Source: Saturnia japonica (lineage: Eukaryota > Arthropoda > Insecta > Lepidoptera > Saturniidae). From it: a stretch of DNA of 64,000 nt. Within the stretch, counting starts at the first letter, position 1, and every line of letters starts with the position of its first letter. The notes beneath the pieces were generated by a model. That model was not told where the DNA came from, did not search any database, and saw nothing but the letters and a program-made list of their open reading frames with translations. The position numbers and the translations under genes were made by a program. Shown one piece after another: positions 35,521 to 47,440 of this stretch. The stretch lies in NCBI GenBank assembly GCA_033032175.1, contig CM065308.1:19649590-19713589 (forward strand), read 5' to 3'.

Positions 35521-36160
35521 TAATAAAAAAGTATAGTCATTTATGGTACAAATTTTTTTATTTGTTTATATAAAATCGTATTTTTTATTAGGCTCTATAA
35601 AAACGTGACCATTGCTTAAATACGTATATTAAAAAAAATTAACAATTAAATCAAGAACCGAACGTGTAGGTACTTGATACAAACCAACAACACATGTTAA
35701 TATTACAATTATGTACATACATATAATGTTGTATCAAAGTTTTTCGATGAAACTCATTATCTACAGACGTCTTCTTTTAATAACGCCATGTACATGATGC
35801 TCGCGGGACGAAACGGAACGGGAAGGAAAATTATAGGGTTGTCGGCTTTCACGGCCGCGTAATGATTGATGGCAAACGATGGGCTACGAGCTCGTTTAAT
35901 GAGAATACGACAGCCCTGAACGAGTAGCCGTTCCCTTTTTAATATAGACATTTGAAATGCTATCTCATGTCTATTTAAAAATATCTCTTTATGTGTTTTA
36001 TGACATATTTAAATATGATAGGCACAGAGCGGGTTATTAACTAATGAGATCCCTTTTCAAGCCGATGTTTTAAAGAATGACATCTCTATAAGTTACGAGA
36101 TTCATTTTATTTCGTTTAAAATTGCATTTTAATAAGATTTAAAATAAAACATATATGGCC
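35521..36160. other. Intronic sequence with a less AT-rich patch at 35760-35945
   Basis: The patch contains CGCGGGACGAAACGGAACGG and TTTCACGGCCGCGTAATG. A 64-codon minus-strand frame there shows no family resemblance. It could be a regulatory patch; no claim is made. Confidence 0.35.
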
Positions 36161-36669
36161 GCTGTCATAACGACTTACGTAAATATACATAACACAGACA
36201 GATCTCGAAATGCGACGCGCATTGTAAGCGAATAAATGTGACGGATTATCTACCATATATGTGGTGGTTGCGATCCGGTTGATCTATACAGCTGATAAGT
36301 CACACCTTATATTCTCAATGAAAAGACTGACTTCTTTGTCTGGTATTCTCATTGTTTGAGAGATTAAAAAATATTTTTAAAGGACTTCTCCTTCTTATTT
36401 TAATGGTAAAGTATCTATATACTATATACAGAATTCTGCCAATGGGACGTAAACATAATATTTTTTATTCCTCAAAATTCATATGATGCTCGGACAAGAT
36501 ACCTTTGTAAGAATTTTCTAATGAGTTTTTGTGGCAACAAAAAATGTTTTTTGTTATATTCACGATCCACGTCACTTGTGTCCTAACAACCTAAACTATA
36601 TCATGCAATACGCCATCAATATTACCTATATACTATAATATAGATTCAAATAAATCGACTGCTATGTAC

Positions 36670-36800
36670 GAGGACCTAGTTCGATACCCAGGTCGAGCAA
36701 AGTGTTATTGGGTTTTTCTATGAAATTCTCAGTAGCAGTATGGGGTTTGGCTTTGTGCCCGTTAATAGCAATAGGCACATGGGACGCTTTTTGCTGACGC
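36670..36800 (+). mobile_element. tRNA-derived SINE, partial
   Basis: TAGTTCGATACCCAGGTCGA (B-box), TTTTTCTATGAAATTCTCAG and GGCACATGGGACGC follow the order of 34820-35020. The 3' part is lost. Confidence 0.6.
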
Positions 36801-36868
36801 TAAACGTAATGCTTTTATAAATTTCACCCTTCATAAAATCCCTATACCGGGGGTCTGTTATGTAAATA

Positions 36869-38431
36869 CACTCATCAAAAAAGTGTAAGCAACATGTACT
36901 AATTTAAATTTTAGGATGGTTCTTCACATTATAACGTTGTATTTTATTTTTAAAATAATATCTTTAGGGTTCTATGATGTAAAAATAACAGCTGTTGTCT
37001 TTATAAGTTCTTTTAATAACCGAAATGAACAATATTAGAATATACTGTAGAAACTAAGATACATAAGAAACTAAACTTTTTTCTTACTAAATGAAATTTC
37101 AAAAGAAAATGTATTTATTGCGAAAGAATAGAACAATTTAATACAAAGTATGGGCTCCTCTGCTATTCAGAACTTGTCGGCAACGATTATTCATTGAATT
37201 AATGAGACTGTTTATGTCATCTTGCGGTATTCGCTCCCAATGGAATTGTAGCAAATCCTTCAGCTGTTGGGTTGTTGTCGCTCTATCCAAGTCCTTCAAA
37301 ACACGTCTCTGGAGCATGTCCCATGCGTGCTCGATGGGGTTGAGATCTGGCGATTGTGCAGGCCAGGGCAATACCCGGATGTTCTCCGTTGCAAAGTATT
37401 CACTGGTTCGCCGAGCTGTATGTGAACGCGCATTGTCATGCATTAACCTAAAATCGGAGCCAAAGGTTTGTGCAAATGGATAGACATAAGGTCTGAGAAT
37501 ATCCTCAATGTAATTTTCAGCATTCATGTTTCCATTTACAAAAACGAGCTCAGTTCGCTTGTTCTTCATAATACCCGCCCATAACATAACTGTTGAGCCG
37601 CTGTATGGATGAAATTCCTGAACGCACCTGAGCCTTTCAGCATTTCCGGGCCGACGATACACTCGCACCCTTCTTGTATCAGGCTTAAACCCGAATCGCG
37701 ACTCAACGGAAAACATAATTTTTATCCCATTGTTCCTGGGTCCATGTTATGCGTTCTCTACACCATTCATATCGACGAGCGCGATTCCCGTGACATATCA
37801 GTGGGCACCTAATTGGGCGTCGAGCTCGTAGGCCGTACTCATGCAGTCGATTTCGCACAGTTTGAGGACTTACATCAACACCACTTGAAATTTGTAGCCT
37901 CTAACTTATTTCTCGAGCGGTTAACATCGGCTGGCGTCTTGCAGTCAGTTGTATGTACCGGTCTTGCCGAGTGGTTGTACTCCTTTTACGGCCTGGATGC
38001 TGTTTAGCGGGTTCTCCTGTATTATTGTAGCGCTGCCAAAGACGACAAATAACACTTCTATGAATGCCAAAAAGTCGAGATATCTGAGATTGATTACTTC
38101 CCACTTGCAACATCCCTACAGCTCTTTGCATTTCATCTGCCATCAAATGACGTCGCTTCATGACGTAAAGAATATCTAACAATTCAATTTTGTCGCTAAC
38201 TTTATTTAAAAGGTTGGTAAAATTATAAAATCAAGACTAAACGTAGCAATTAAAACGCACAACAAACAAACAAATTCGCAGTCATTTGAATTTTATGAAA
38301 AAACAAAACATAATCAAATTTTTTTTTTACAACCAGCCAGTATGTCATCTATAACAAAAAAGTTTACTTAATTAATATAAATGGAAAAATTTGTAATATC
38401 ACGCATGTTTCTTAGACTTTTTTGATGTGTG
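36869..38431 (-). mobile_element. Tc1-like transposon with both ends, inactive
   Basis: Left end CACTCATCAAAAAAGTGTAA then GCAACATG; the complement of the right end is CACACATCAAAAAAGTCTAA then GAAACATG. That is 28-bp inverted repeats with few mismatches. Both are flanked by TA (36867-36868 and 38432-38433), the Tc1/mariner target duplication. Total length 1563 bp. It encloses the transposase pseudogene on the minus strand. Confidence 0.85.
37138..38161 (-). pseudogene. Tc1-family transposase pseudogene (DD34E, first Asp lost)
   Basis: It reads from ATG at 38161 (MKRRHLMADEMQRAVGML) through a paired helix-turn-helix region (SRLFGIHRSVICRLWQRYNN) and the GRKRSTT linker. An in-frame TAG (37901-37903) follows REIS, after which the same frame continues (SPQTVRNRLHEYGLRARRP, WTQEQWDKNYVF). 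A frameshift near 37714 leads into the catalytic domain: FSVESRFGF, where the expected first Asp of FSDES is Val (GTT at 37705-37707), then HDNARSHTAR and SPDLNPIEHAWD with 34 residues between Asp and Glu. It ends GAHTLY and TAA at 37138. A stop, a frameshift and a missing catalytic residue make it dead. Confidence 0.92.
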
Positions 38432-39050
38432 TAGATTCTTAAAGTATAAACTTCAAAAAGTACCTTATGTGTTAATCTAGGATACAAATTATAAATTATC
38501 TGTAATGCAAACCTGTTCAATAGTTTATGCGTTATTGAGTAACAAAAATATAAAAATATAAACATACAAACGTTCACATTTATAACTTTAATAAGGGGAA
38601 AACTTGATAAAAACCAGTAATCTCTAAATTTTCGTTTATGTAAGCTATATATGATATGTAATACAGATGCCCATTACATATATTTACAATTTTCAAAGTT
38701 ATGGTTTATTTTCTACGTAACGTTTTATAACTCTGGATTCCGCGAAACATTTCCCAAATGCTATTTCTTATTTCTAAATCGATATGATAATTTCTCTATA
38801 ATAATACGATACGTGGAAAGTTAACGCATATTTAAAAAGATTCAAGTACCTAGCTTTATTTCGTTACTATATATTGGGAATAAAAACATATTCTACAAAA
38901 ACATATTTATGTTATATAAATTTATTACCAATTTTTTTTTATTTTAGCACGGCTAATTAACGGTAGGTACTGTACAATACACAGTACAGTACAATCCAAA
39001 CACAACGGCAACCACCGAGAGATCTAAATCCATCGACAGTCGCTGCGCCA
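38432..39050. other. Intronic sequence, nothing recognised
   Basis: AT-rich. The word GTACTGTACAATACACAGTA near 38967-38986 is partly palindromic. No gene. Confidence 0.4.
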
Positions 39051-39064
39051 CTGTCACGCCGTGC

Positions 39065-39190
39065 ATAAATTTAACTAGATATGTATAGGCTGATCCAGAA
39101 ACGTGACACGCAAAAGTCAGTCACTATTACGGACTTTCCACCGCATGCATGGTGGTCGCGACCGAGTCGGGTAAAACAACCCTACTACCC
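39065..39190. repeat. Diverged satellite-like unit
   Basis: CATGGTGGTCGCGACCGAGT and CTACTACCCCGCTAT match the 102-108-bp satellite at 48157 and 50500. A weaker relative with GTGGTGGTTGCGATCCGGTT lies near 36260-36280. Confidence 0.45.
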
Positions 39191-39217
39191 CGCTATCGCC
39201 ATTACTTTGTTACTCAA

Positions 39218-39356
39218 CTAGTTGTGTTCTGCGGCTTTTCACCCGTTTAAGATTTATTCGTTCATCTCTAGACACGTTGATTTCACTTCTTGTACTTGTC
39301 TACAGCATGTCAGATTGTTTTACGTTCATAACTCTTTAGAGTTGTAGCGTGGTCAT
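39218..39356 (+). repeat. Helitron-like fragment
   Basis: It starts ACTAGTTGTGTTCTGCGGCT then TTTCACCCGTTTAAG. It is truncated where the next repeat begins. Confidence 0.4.
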
Positions 39357-39883
39357 CTGTACAATTAATAAAATTGAAGTGTCTGTTTGTAATGTCAAAA
39401 TAACAGCTTTTTACTAAATGCATATGAAAGTATATACGATACCTATAACAAAAAACCAATTTTTAAAATTTTTGTCTGTCTATTTGTTCCGGGTAATCTC
39501 CAAAACGGTAGGACTGATTTTGACGGGACTTTCACTGGTAGATAGCTGATGTTATAGGAGCGACTTAGGCTACTTTTATTTTAGAAAAAGAATTAGGGTT
39601 CCGCACAAATAAAATAAAAACTGGTCATGGTGATTCAATTTGGGCGCTTAATTGGCTTATGCTGAGTAAACCATAAGAGATATAGCAAATTAATATACTA
39701 CATAATTATAGGCCTTAAAAAGATCTACAAAAAAAATCGGGAGCGTATACATCTGTATTTTAAAGAACACACACACTAATAAGCATTTTTGTCTTTAAAA
39801 TAGCCGAGAGCGGGGGTGCAGCATTCGCGCGGGTATTCTGTAGTCTACTTGAGCGAAGCCACGGGCACAGGCTAGTATAGTAA
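39357..39883 (+). repeat. Roughly 525-bp repeat, inverted partner of 45243-45775
   Basis: Shared in order: AATTAATAAAATTGAAGT, TTTGTCTGTCTATTTGTTCC / complement GGAACAAACAGACAGACCGA, AGGGTTCCGCACAAATAAAA, ACTGGTCATGGTGA, AATAGCCGAGAGCGGGGG and a closing GGGCACAGGCTAGTA. It is a common lepidopteran repeat type with a CTAGT end. Confidence 0.7.
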
Positions 39884-39977
39884 ATAGGCTTTAAAACGCA
39901 TAAAGTGTTTTTCCAATGTAACTGGTAGTTTCAGAGGTTAGTACTTTCAAACAAACAAACTCTATAATATAATAATT

Positions 39978-40346
39978 ATATAAAATATTCTTTATTGCAC
40001 ACAAAAAGTACAATAGAAGGATTTAATGTTAAAAAGCATTCCCTACCAGCCTTCCAGGGGAGCAAGGTTTGCATAATAATTAGTAAAGAAAAATCTAGCC
40101 GATATTCAACTGCTCCAAGGAAAACCTACGTAATGAATACCTGAAGGCGTTCCGAGAGTTGGCTTGTTGGATGTCGATAGGAAGCGAATTCCATTGTCGT
40201 GCTGCTGTTACGGCTAAACATCGATCGCGGAAATTAGTATGATGACTCGGTATACTGAGAAATAAAGAATCAGAAGATCTTAGCTGTCTATTATGCGTAT
40301 CTGCGAGCGATTGAAATTTATATATAAAGTATAAAATATTATTATG
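39978..40346 (-). pseudogene. LINE 3' end with ORF2 C-terminus
   Basis: On the minus strand the frame ending at 40095 reads THNRQLRSSDSLFLSIPSHH, then FRDRCLAVTAARQWNSLPID and FRYSLRRFSLEQL. This is the conserved 'iP.hrt.f...sf...a.r.WNsLP' tail of Jockey/CR1-like LINE ORF2. The 3' untranslated region continues to TTCTTTATTGCACACAAAAA (39989-40008 on +), a known LINE 3' signature. The upstream side is cut by the hAT-like MITE at 40355. Confidence 0.75.
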
Positions 40347-40354
40347 GTATAGAC

Positions 40355-40962
40355 CAGGGCTTCTTAAACTTTTGTCATTCACGACCCCATTTATGATTGC
40401 GAGTTTCTTGACGACCCCATACAAACATAAAAGAAAAATAAATTAATATTTTTTGATGATTTATTTATTAGGTAACAATATACATATATATATGAAAATA
40501 TATAGTTTTAGAATTCGTTTTGAAACATACAAAAATCTAAAATTAAAAATTGCACAAAAAATTATAAAACTCTAGTGATGTTATAAAATAGTATATACAA
40601 ATATTTGACATTAAAATCTCGCGCGACCGCAGAATTTTGCTACGCGACCCCTTTCGGGGTCGCGACCCATAATTTAAAAGCCCCTGGTATAAATAATATA
40701 TGAGTGAAGTCCAAATTTTGTGTATTTTATTCCTAAAGTGGGTTCAGTTAAAATGTCACAGGGTTCCGCAAGTCAGTTGCATTATTTGTCATTGAGTTGT
40801 TGAATTATTTTGGTTTTTTAATAATTCCACTGTTATAAATATTATTTTGAAATAGTGAAGTTATTCTAATATTGTTATTCGTTTGTTATCATTTAGGGAA
40901 GGGTTCCATGATAAAATAAATTCTTTGAGTGTTCCGTAGCATCAAATGTTCTGGAACCGCTG
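40355..40962. mobile_element. hAT-like MITE(s), 'CAGGGGTTCTTAAACTTTT' type
   Basis: Left end CAGGGCTTCTTAAACTTTTG at 40355. Two matching right ends exist: 40686 (complement CAGGGGCTTTTAAATTATGG) and 40962 (complement CAGCGGTTCCAGAACATTTG). The 8-bp left flank GTATAGAC compares with GTATAAAT (40687-40694) and GTCTAAAG (40963-40970), both imperfect target duplications. Repeated 'CGACCCC' and 'GGTCGCGACCC' words are typical of this family. It is either one 608-bp element or a 332-bp element beside a second end. Confidence 0.6.
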
Positions 40963-41174
40963 GTCTAAAGTATGAAATTTAATATTTATTACCATTTTGT
41001 GGGAGTTTTTTGCGGGATCTTGAAGTGACATATTGTTGTTTTTAATTTTAATTCATTAACTTAGGATTTTTGATCCTATATTATGTAATATTGATAGCAT
41101 TTTGATATAATTTGGTTGTTATGTATAAGTGAAGTGGATTATATAAATATAAGGTGGAAAACATGCATTTTGAG

Positions 41175-41300
41175 ATGTCACCAAAACTTCCTAGGTAGTT
41201 CTGACTAGGGAGTCACCATCTTGTCAGAAAACCCCACTTTGAACTAAAAAAATTTAGGAAGGCTTAAAACATTGACACTGGTGCCAAAACCAGAAGAAAA
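41175..41300 (+). repeat. Short repeat related to 13340-13480
   Basis: See 13340. Colinear blocks ACTTTGAACTAAAAAAATTT, ATTGACACTGGTGCC and ACCAGAAGAAAAAG. Confidence 0.35.
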
Positions 41301-43306
41301 AGCATACAATTTTGTGTTTCTCACTTTAAAAGTAATTGGGTGCTTTTAGTACATTTCATTTATTTTTTATCGGGTTAGGTGTTTAAATTTTTCAAGAAAT
41401 TGAGGATGACTTTAAAATATATTATGGCTATTTTTATGTCAACCATCACGCACGGAACACTTCTTGCGTTGTTTTTTGGTCGGGTTTGGCATTAGTTAAC
41501 ATATATTCACGTGTTCAGTGTTACTTGAAGTTAAAAGTTTTCGGAGTTTGAAAACCACTTCAGATATTTTATATTTTTTCGACTCCCAATTGTTAAAGTT
41601 AAACACAAGTATTTTTAGTGTCTATTTTCTTTCTATTTCTCTTTGTATTATAAAAAAATTAAATTTCTTCTAGAACAGGTATGCAATTTTCTGTCTCCGT
41701 CAAGTAGTGTAAAAGGACGCAAGATGGTTTTTTTCCTTTTATGTGTCGATGTATCCAATATACAACGCATCTGACTAGATTTACAACATATTTATGTGCT
41801 CTTTCATTTCGTCTATGCACGTTTTATGGGTGGTGAGTATTTATGTCCCAGCTTCCAATAATATCGTCTGATATCTGTAGTACAAGCGTAAGGAAAATGA
41901 ATTGATTAATCTGGCCATACAGCTAGAGATCTTTCAAGGCAGTACCTGTTTGAATGAAGAAATGTTTAGTCGTAATTTGGCTTAGGGAGATTCTAAATTG
42001 ATTGTATTTAGTTTTGGTGCGCCCATCAAGGTAAGTTCGAATTATACAAAACCTCTTGGTGAAGGTAAATATCATTACGAAATTGCACCTAGCATTGCGG
42101 TTGGAAATTTTCTAATAGCAACCTCTTTATAGGTATGCGTTCCGTTTCCAGTCCCTTTAAGCATAATATGTTCTACCTTTGACCACATCAGATGAGATGA
42201 CTCAGGCTAACAAAAACTTTTATTATATAAAAAAAAAAACTATTATCCAAGTTTCATTTAAATAATTAATTATCATAATTATTATAAACACTATTTGTTT
42301 TTCATCAACAACCAATTAAATAGTAAATGTGTCTTAGTATTTGTTCATTTGTGAACATAATAAAAAAACCATATAACTGTAATTCAGAAAAATAAAATAA
42401 AGTCCAATAATCTTCTGACGTATTTTATAATGAAAAATTGAAATGAACAATTTAAATAAACCTTTAAGTTTAAAATTTATAAATTATTTCACTTGAAAAA
42501 TATATTCGAATACAATCAAGTGAAATTTTTAACTTCTAAAGAACTTCAGAAGTATTAAATGTTTTAAAAATAGCAATAAACGAGTTATTTTAATTCTAAA
42601 GTATCATGAAATAAAACTTAAAGAAATTTATCGACAACGCACGAACGTGGCTCTAATTCACTCGGTATTTTCTATCGTTCCGATATTGTTTGGGCAGTTT
42701 TATCGTTTGGAAGCCGAGCCTATGTAGCTATCGTGTTACGATAATGTCCGGTGTTGCCAGGCGCACAAGATACCTAGTCTCGGAGATGTGGAATCGTAAT
42801 TTTATAGAAAGAATGTTGGATTTTTTAAAGAGATTTAGAAATAAATTAAAGTCTGTACTTTGGAATTAGGTGTAGATAGGGTTATACGAAACTGATTGCT
42901 AATACTAAAAACCGCTTTCTTGTACGTCAAATTGTATTGCGTGCTTTTTTTTCAGCTATTTTCTGTTTTGAGATATCGCGAACTAAGGAAAACAAATTTA
43001 AATATTTCCTAAATATGTGATTGTAATAAGCGAATTAATTATGCCAAACTATTTATAATATAATGGATTTATAATCAAAATATATAAAAAAATCGGCCTA
43101 GTACACCAAGGGTTCCATTCCAAACATACAATATTTTTTCATCCAGTTTGAGATCCTTAGGCCTAACTCTTGGATGTGTGAGTTATTTATTATTTTATAA
43201 TTTACACTAAACCAAAAGATTCACGATTAAAAAAATTTATGACAGAAATACACTTTTTTATTATAGAGATTTATAGACGAACATATAATAAGAAGGATAT
43301 ATATTA
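41301..43306. other. Intronic sequence, nothing recognised
   Basis: About 2 kb. A less AT-rich patch at 42620-42790 (ACGAACGTGGCTC, GTCCGGTGTTGCCAGGCGC) stands out but is unassigned. Confidence 0.4.
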
Positions 43307-44588
43307 GGTCTTTACCTATGAAATTGCCGTTTTGTATGAAAAAATTTAAAAGAATTTTTTTTCATGTATTTTTTATTTGTATTAATCGAAGTAATCACCC
43401 ATGCAATCAATGCATCTTTGCCAGCGCAGTGGCAGTTTATTGATGCCTTTCTTAAAGAAATCAGCTGGACGGAAGGCAACAAATTCTTCAAAGGCATTTT
43501 GTACTGCCTCTCGGGTATTGATTTTTTTTCCCGTCAAGGAGTTATCCAAATTCTGGAAAAAGTAGTAGTCTGTAGGCGCAAGGTCTGGTGAGTAGGGCGG
43601 ATGACGGAGAACTTCCAACCCCAGTTCTTGCAACTTGGAGACCGTCTGCTGTGCAGTATGAGGTCGCGCGTTGTCGTGCAGGAGCAGCGGAGACGAGCGA
43701 TTGACCAATGCTGGTTGGAGATGTGCCAGCTTCTTCATCATTGTGTTCAGTTCTTCACAGTACACATCTGCAGTAATGCTCACCCCGTTTAGTAAGAAGC
43801 TGTGATGAATCACACCGGCGCTAGACCACCAAACAGTGACCATCACTTTTCTAGGGGTAAGTTTTCGTTTAGGGCATTGTTTAGGTGCTGAACCAGGATC
43901 CAACTAACTTGCTGAGTGCTTGCAGTTATTAAACAGAATCCATTTTTCATCGCAGGTAACAATGCGGTTCAAAATTCCTTCATTTGTGTGTATGTTGAGC
44001 AGTGCAAGCACGTCTCGACGCGTACTTCGCGCTGGCGATCATTGAGTTCGTGGGGCACCCATTTGTCAAGCTTTTTTACCTTGCCAATTTGACGCAAATG
44101 GACCAATATTGTTTTGACGCTAACGTCGAAAGCTGCTGCTAATTCAGCCATAGATTGTGTATCATCAGCTTCCACAATCGCCTTTAATTCGTCATTGTCG
44201 ACCAAAGTCTTCGGACGACCGCGAGGTTCATTTTTCAGGTCGAAATTCCCAGAACGGAAGCGAGCAAACCAATAACAGGTGGTGCGTTGGTTTTGTAGTG
44301 TTAGCTCCGTAAACGTCGTTGATGTTGCGTGCCGCTTGTGCCGCGTTGCTTCCACGACGGTACTCATATTCCATAATTACTCGAATTTTTAACGTATCCA
44401 TGATGACAAAAAAGATTGAAATGCGATGAAAATGTAACACTAACTAATAAACAAATGACAACTTTTGGAAAAAAAAATCCATGTTTTTAAAATAAAATTA
44501 ATTTGAAATTAGGATTCTTAGCCAAACAAAAATTATTTTCATTTGAAATGGACAGTACTGCAGAACGGCAATTTCATAGGTAAAGACC
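43307..44588 (-). mobile_element. Mariner element with both terminal repeats, 1282 bp
   Basis: Left end GGTCTTTACCTATGAAATTG then CCGTTTTGTA; complemented right end GGTCTTTACCTATGAAATTG then CCGTTCTGCA. These inverted repeats of about 30 bp carry two mismatches. Both are flanked by TA (43305-43306, 44589-44590). Length is canonical for mariner. The terminal sequence differs from the 16012-17282 element, so it is a different subfamily. Confidence 0.92.
43382..44401 (-). pseudogene. Mariner transposase pseudogene (DD34D)
   Basis: It starts at ATG 44401 (MDTLKIRVIMEYEYRRGSNA, INDVYGA). A frameshift near 44300 moves to the frame with ARFRSGNFDLKN, RGRPKTLVDNDELKAIVEAD and IGKVKKLDKWVPHELNDRQ. 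A second shift near 43970 returns to the first frame with ILNRIVTCDEKWILF (first Asp at 43949-43951). A TAG at 43904-43906 precedes LDPGSAPKQCPKRKLTPRK. The rest is open: LLLHDNARPHTAQQ and SPDLAPTDYYFF have exactly 34 residues between the two Asp, and the frame ends CMGDYFD before TAA at 43382. All catalytic Asp codons are present, but two frameshifts and a stop disable it. Confidence 0.92.
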
Positions 44589-44590
44589 TA

Positions 44591-45240
44591 TTTTATAAAA
44601 GGTATCAAAATATTTTATTCAGGCGCATAAGAAAAAAAAGACACGAAAATAGTAATTAAAATTGTCTGGCTGACAGAAGCTGGCATCAATAAAGCGGTAA
44701 TTGTTAATTAAAATGATTTATTAATACCTTTATTTTTAGGATCAAGATATAGGTATTTAAAGGGCTAACTGGTGAAGGCCAACATTAAAATATTACAGTG
44801 AACACAAACCACGACAATACATAATAAACCAAGTTCAATGAACTTTTAAAAATTCGTAACCGCCAATTAAATCATAAATTTCGCATCGAAGCAACCGACA
44901 ATCACACCACAGATAATGGAACAAAACGAATCGATTGAAAAAAGCAGAATCGATGACCGTACACACCCCTGTTCTCGAATTCTCGTCGTATGTAATCAAG
45001 TTGGTAAGAAATTAGCAGAATTAAGCGAATGTTCATTATAGTTGTATGTACGTTAGTGTAACGGAAGCCATTTAACGACACGTAAATAAATGTAATAAGA
45101 GAATAAAAAAATACGGTCAATCAGAAATTGATTCCGCTAAGTTTCCGCATACCTTAATTGACGAGTTACGTTAATTAATAAACCTGTTTATTCTTGCAAC
45201 ATTACGTATCTTTTTATGTAGAGTTTTTGACAAGACAAGT
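44591..45240. other. Intronic sequence, nothing recognised
   Basis: AT-rich, no supported feature. Confidence 0.45.
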
Positions 45241-45242
45241 GA

Positions 45243-45775
45243 TGGATTTTATTTTATTTACAATCGCTCACATAGACTACAGAATGCCTGCGCGAATCTT
45301 CCTCCCCCGCTCCCGGCTATTTTAAAGACAAAAATGCTTATTGTGGATGTTCCTTAGAAGATAGATGTATACCCTCCGTGCCTTTTTTGTAGATCTTTTT
45401 AATGCATACTATCAAGTTGTACATTAGTTTGCTATATCTCTTATGGTTTACACAGCGTAAGCCATTTAAATGTCCGAATTGATTCACCATGACCAGTTTT
45501 TTTTTTATTTGTGCGGAACCCATATTCTTTTTCTAAAATAAAAGTAGCCTAGTTACTCCCTATAACATCAGCTATCTATAAGTGAAAGTCCCGTCAAAAT
45601 CGGTCCAACCGTTTTGGAGATTACCCGGAACAAACAGACAGACCGACAAAATTTTTAAAAATTGGCTTTTTATTATAGGTGTCGTGTATATATTTCCATA
45701 TGCATTTACTAAAAACTTTTATTTTGACATTACAAACAAATACTTCAATTTTATTAATTGTATAGATAGCTATAT
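45243..45775 (-). repeat. Roughly 530-bp repeat, inverted partner of 39357-39883
   Basis: Right-to-left it follows 39357-39883 nearly throughout, from AATTAATAAAATTGAAGTAT (complement, about 45742-45761) to CCGGGAGCGGGGGAGG near 45300. Small indels are present. Confidence 0.7.
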
Positions 45776-47440
45776 TTATATAATACCAAAAATAAATAAA
45801 CAAACAAAAGAAAACCATAGATGCAAAGTATTGAAGCACCGGTTCATTTCTGTTGCAACGTAGCAGTCCTTGCACTGTTTTATTTAGGTGTTATGGGAGT
45901 TGTTGATAAAACGCACTGGTATAAGAGAGGTCCTACGCTTCTAAGTCATTCCTCAGAGCTACTATCAGCAAATAAGGCTGCAGAGTTTGGTTAGTTGTAG
46001 CCTATAATCTGTTAATGTATGTAGCGTGTTAATATTAGGTTTCTGAATTTTTCGTGCAATCGAATCATACTTTATATTAGTTTCATTATCCACTCTCGTT
46101 TTCAATGCAGAACAATTTGCAACGAGGGCACAATGCCACGCGGGCATCGTTGCGCGCAAGCATTAATGAAATAACCGTTCCAACTTTGTCACAACCCCCG
46201 CTAAACCGCATTGATTGCGACTCGAAACACCGTCGCCGCAAGTGACTTTATACAACAATTATATCGTCATTGATTTTAGAGTATATCTTCACCACTTCTG
46301 ATAGTGAGATAGCTATTCTTCGCAACCCTTGATGACCAGCCCACCATTTTACAGGTCCTTCAGACACGGATCTAGCAACTACTTCAACGTTAAGTATATG
46401 CTAAAAAGACTCATAAAAGTCGAACATTTTGAGGTCACGTTTTTAAATTCAAATGTATTGTTTGATTCTTAGTAATAAACTATAAATTTATGTGAAACTG
46501 GTTTTATAATGACTTAAAAAGCGAAGTCGACTGTTTTAGTCCATTTAGGTGCTATAGAAGGGTAATATAATGCAAATCATAATCGTAGATTTAAATTAAG
46601 TAAAGGTTTTTTTTTAAATATATTATGTTCAATAAGACCAGAAACGTTTATCTAGTTCGCCTAAGAATATCTATTTTATTCTCATCTATATAAATAGGTT
46701 CTAAAAGTGACAAAAGTGAAAATCTTATTTATAGTCTACCTCTTTGCATAAATTGCCTTCATTTTATAGTGTACTAGCTGGCCTTTCATATCTTACGTTA
46801 CCTTAATTTGTCATCACATTGACATCATATGGGTTATATTTACAGAACATTTTATGATGTCTGAGTGATGTCAAATATAAGTCATGTGTTCACAGGGACA
46901 TTTTTCTGCCTTTTCTAGTAGTCAATAACTCGACTACAGCGTTCAGGGAATAACTTGTGAAACTGATAACAGCCGTGTATTTTCGTTAAAAAAGTTTATG
47001 ATGCCGCTTTCCTTTTCGTTGAGGATTTCTTGTTTTTTGGTAATCATATCCAGTATTGTTGGTGCTTGATATGTATTAAACATTTGTCGCATCACTAGTT
47101 GTATCATATAACTAGAAGTGATAAGGTAAATCACGTGCCACTCTAATTACATGCATCAAAAATTCACATTACATTTCACGCAGGCGTGATTTGAATTCAC
47201 GCGGATTAAGGTACATTGCAATTCGCAGAATTCCATTTTGCTACATAAGCCTACGCGTGGGAAAGAGATAAAACAATATTATTGCAGAGACGCCTGTACT
47301 GATTACAAGAGAAAAACTGCCTGTTCTGATTACAAGAGAGAAACTATTTGTATGGAATTCTATTCTAATCTCAACACTGTAAGGATTTGATTTATTTGAA
47401 AATAGTTATAATCCTGAAATAGCTTTGTGCGTATATGAAA
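45776..47440. other. Intronic sequence, nothing recognised
   Basis: No supported gene. Two copies of CTGATTACAAGAGA at about 47299 and 47325 form a small local duplication. Confidence 0.4.
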
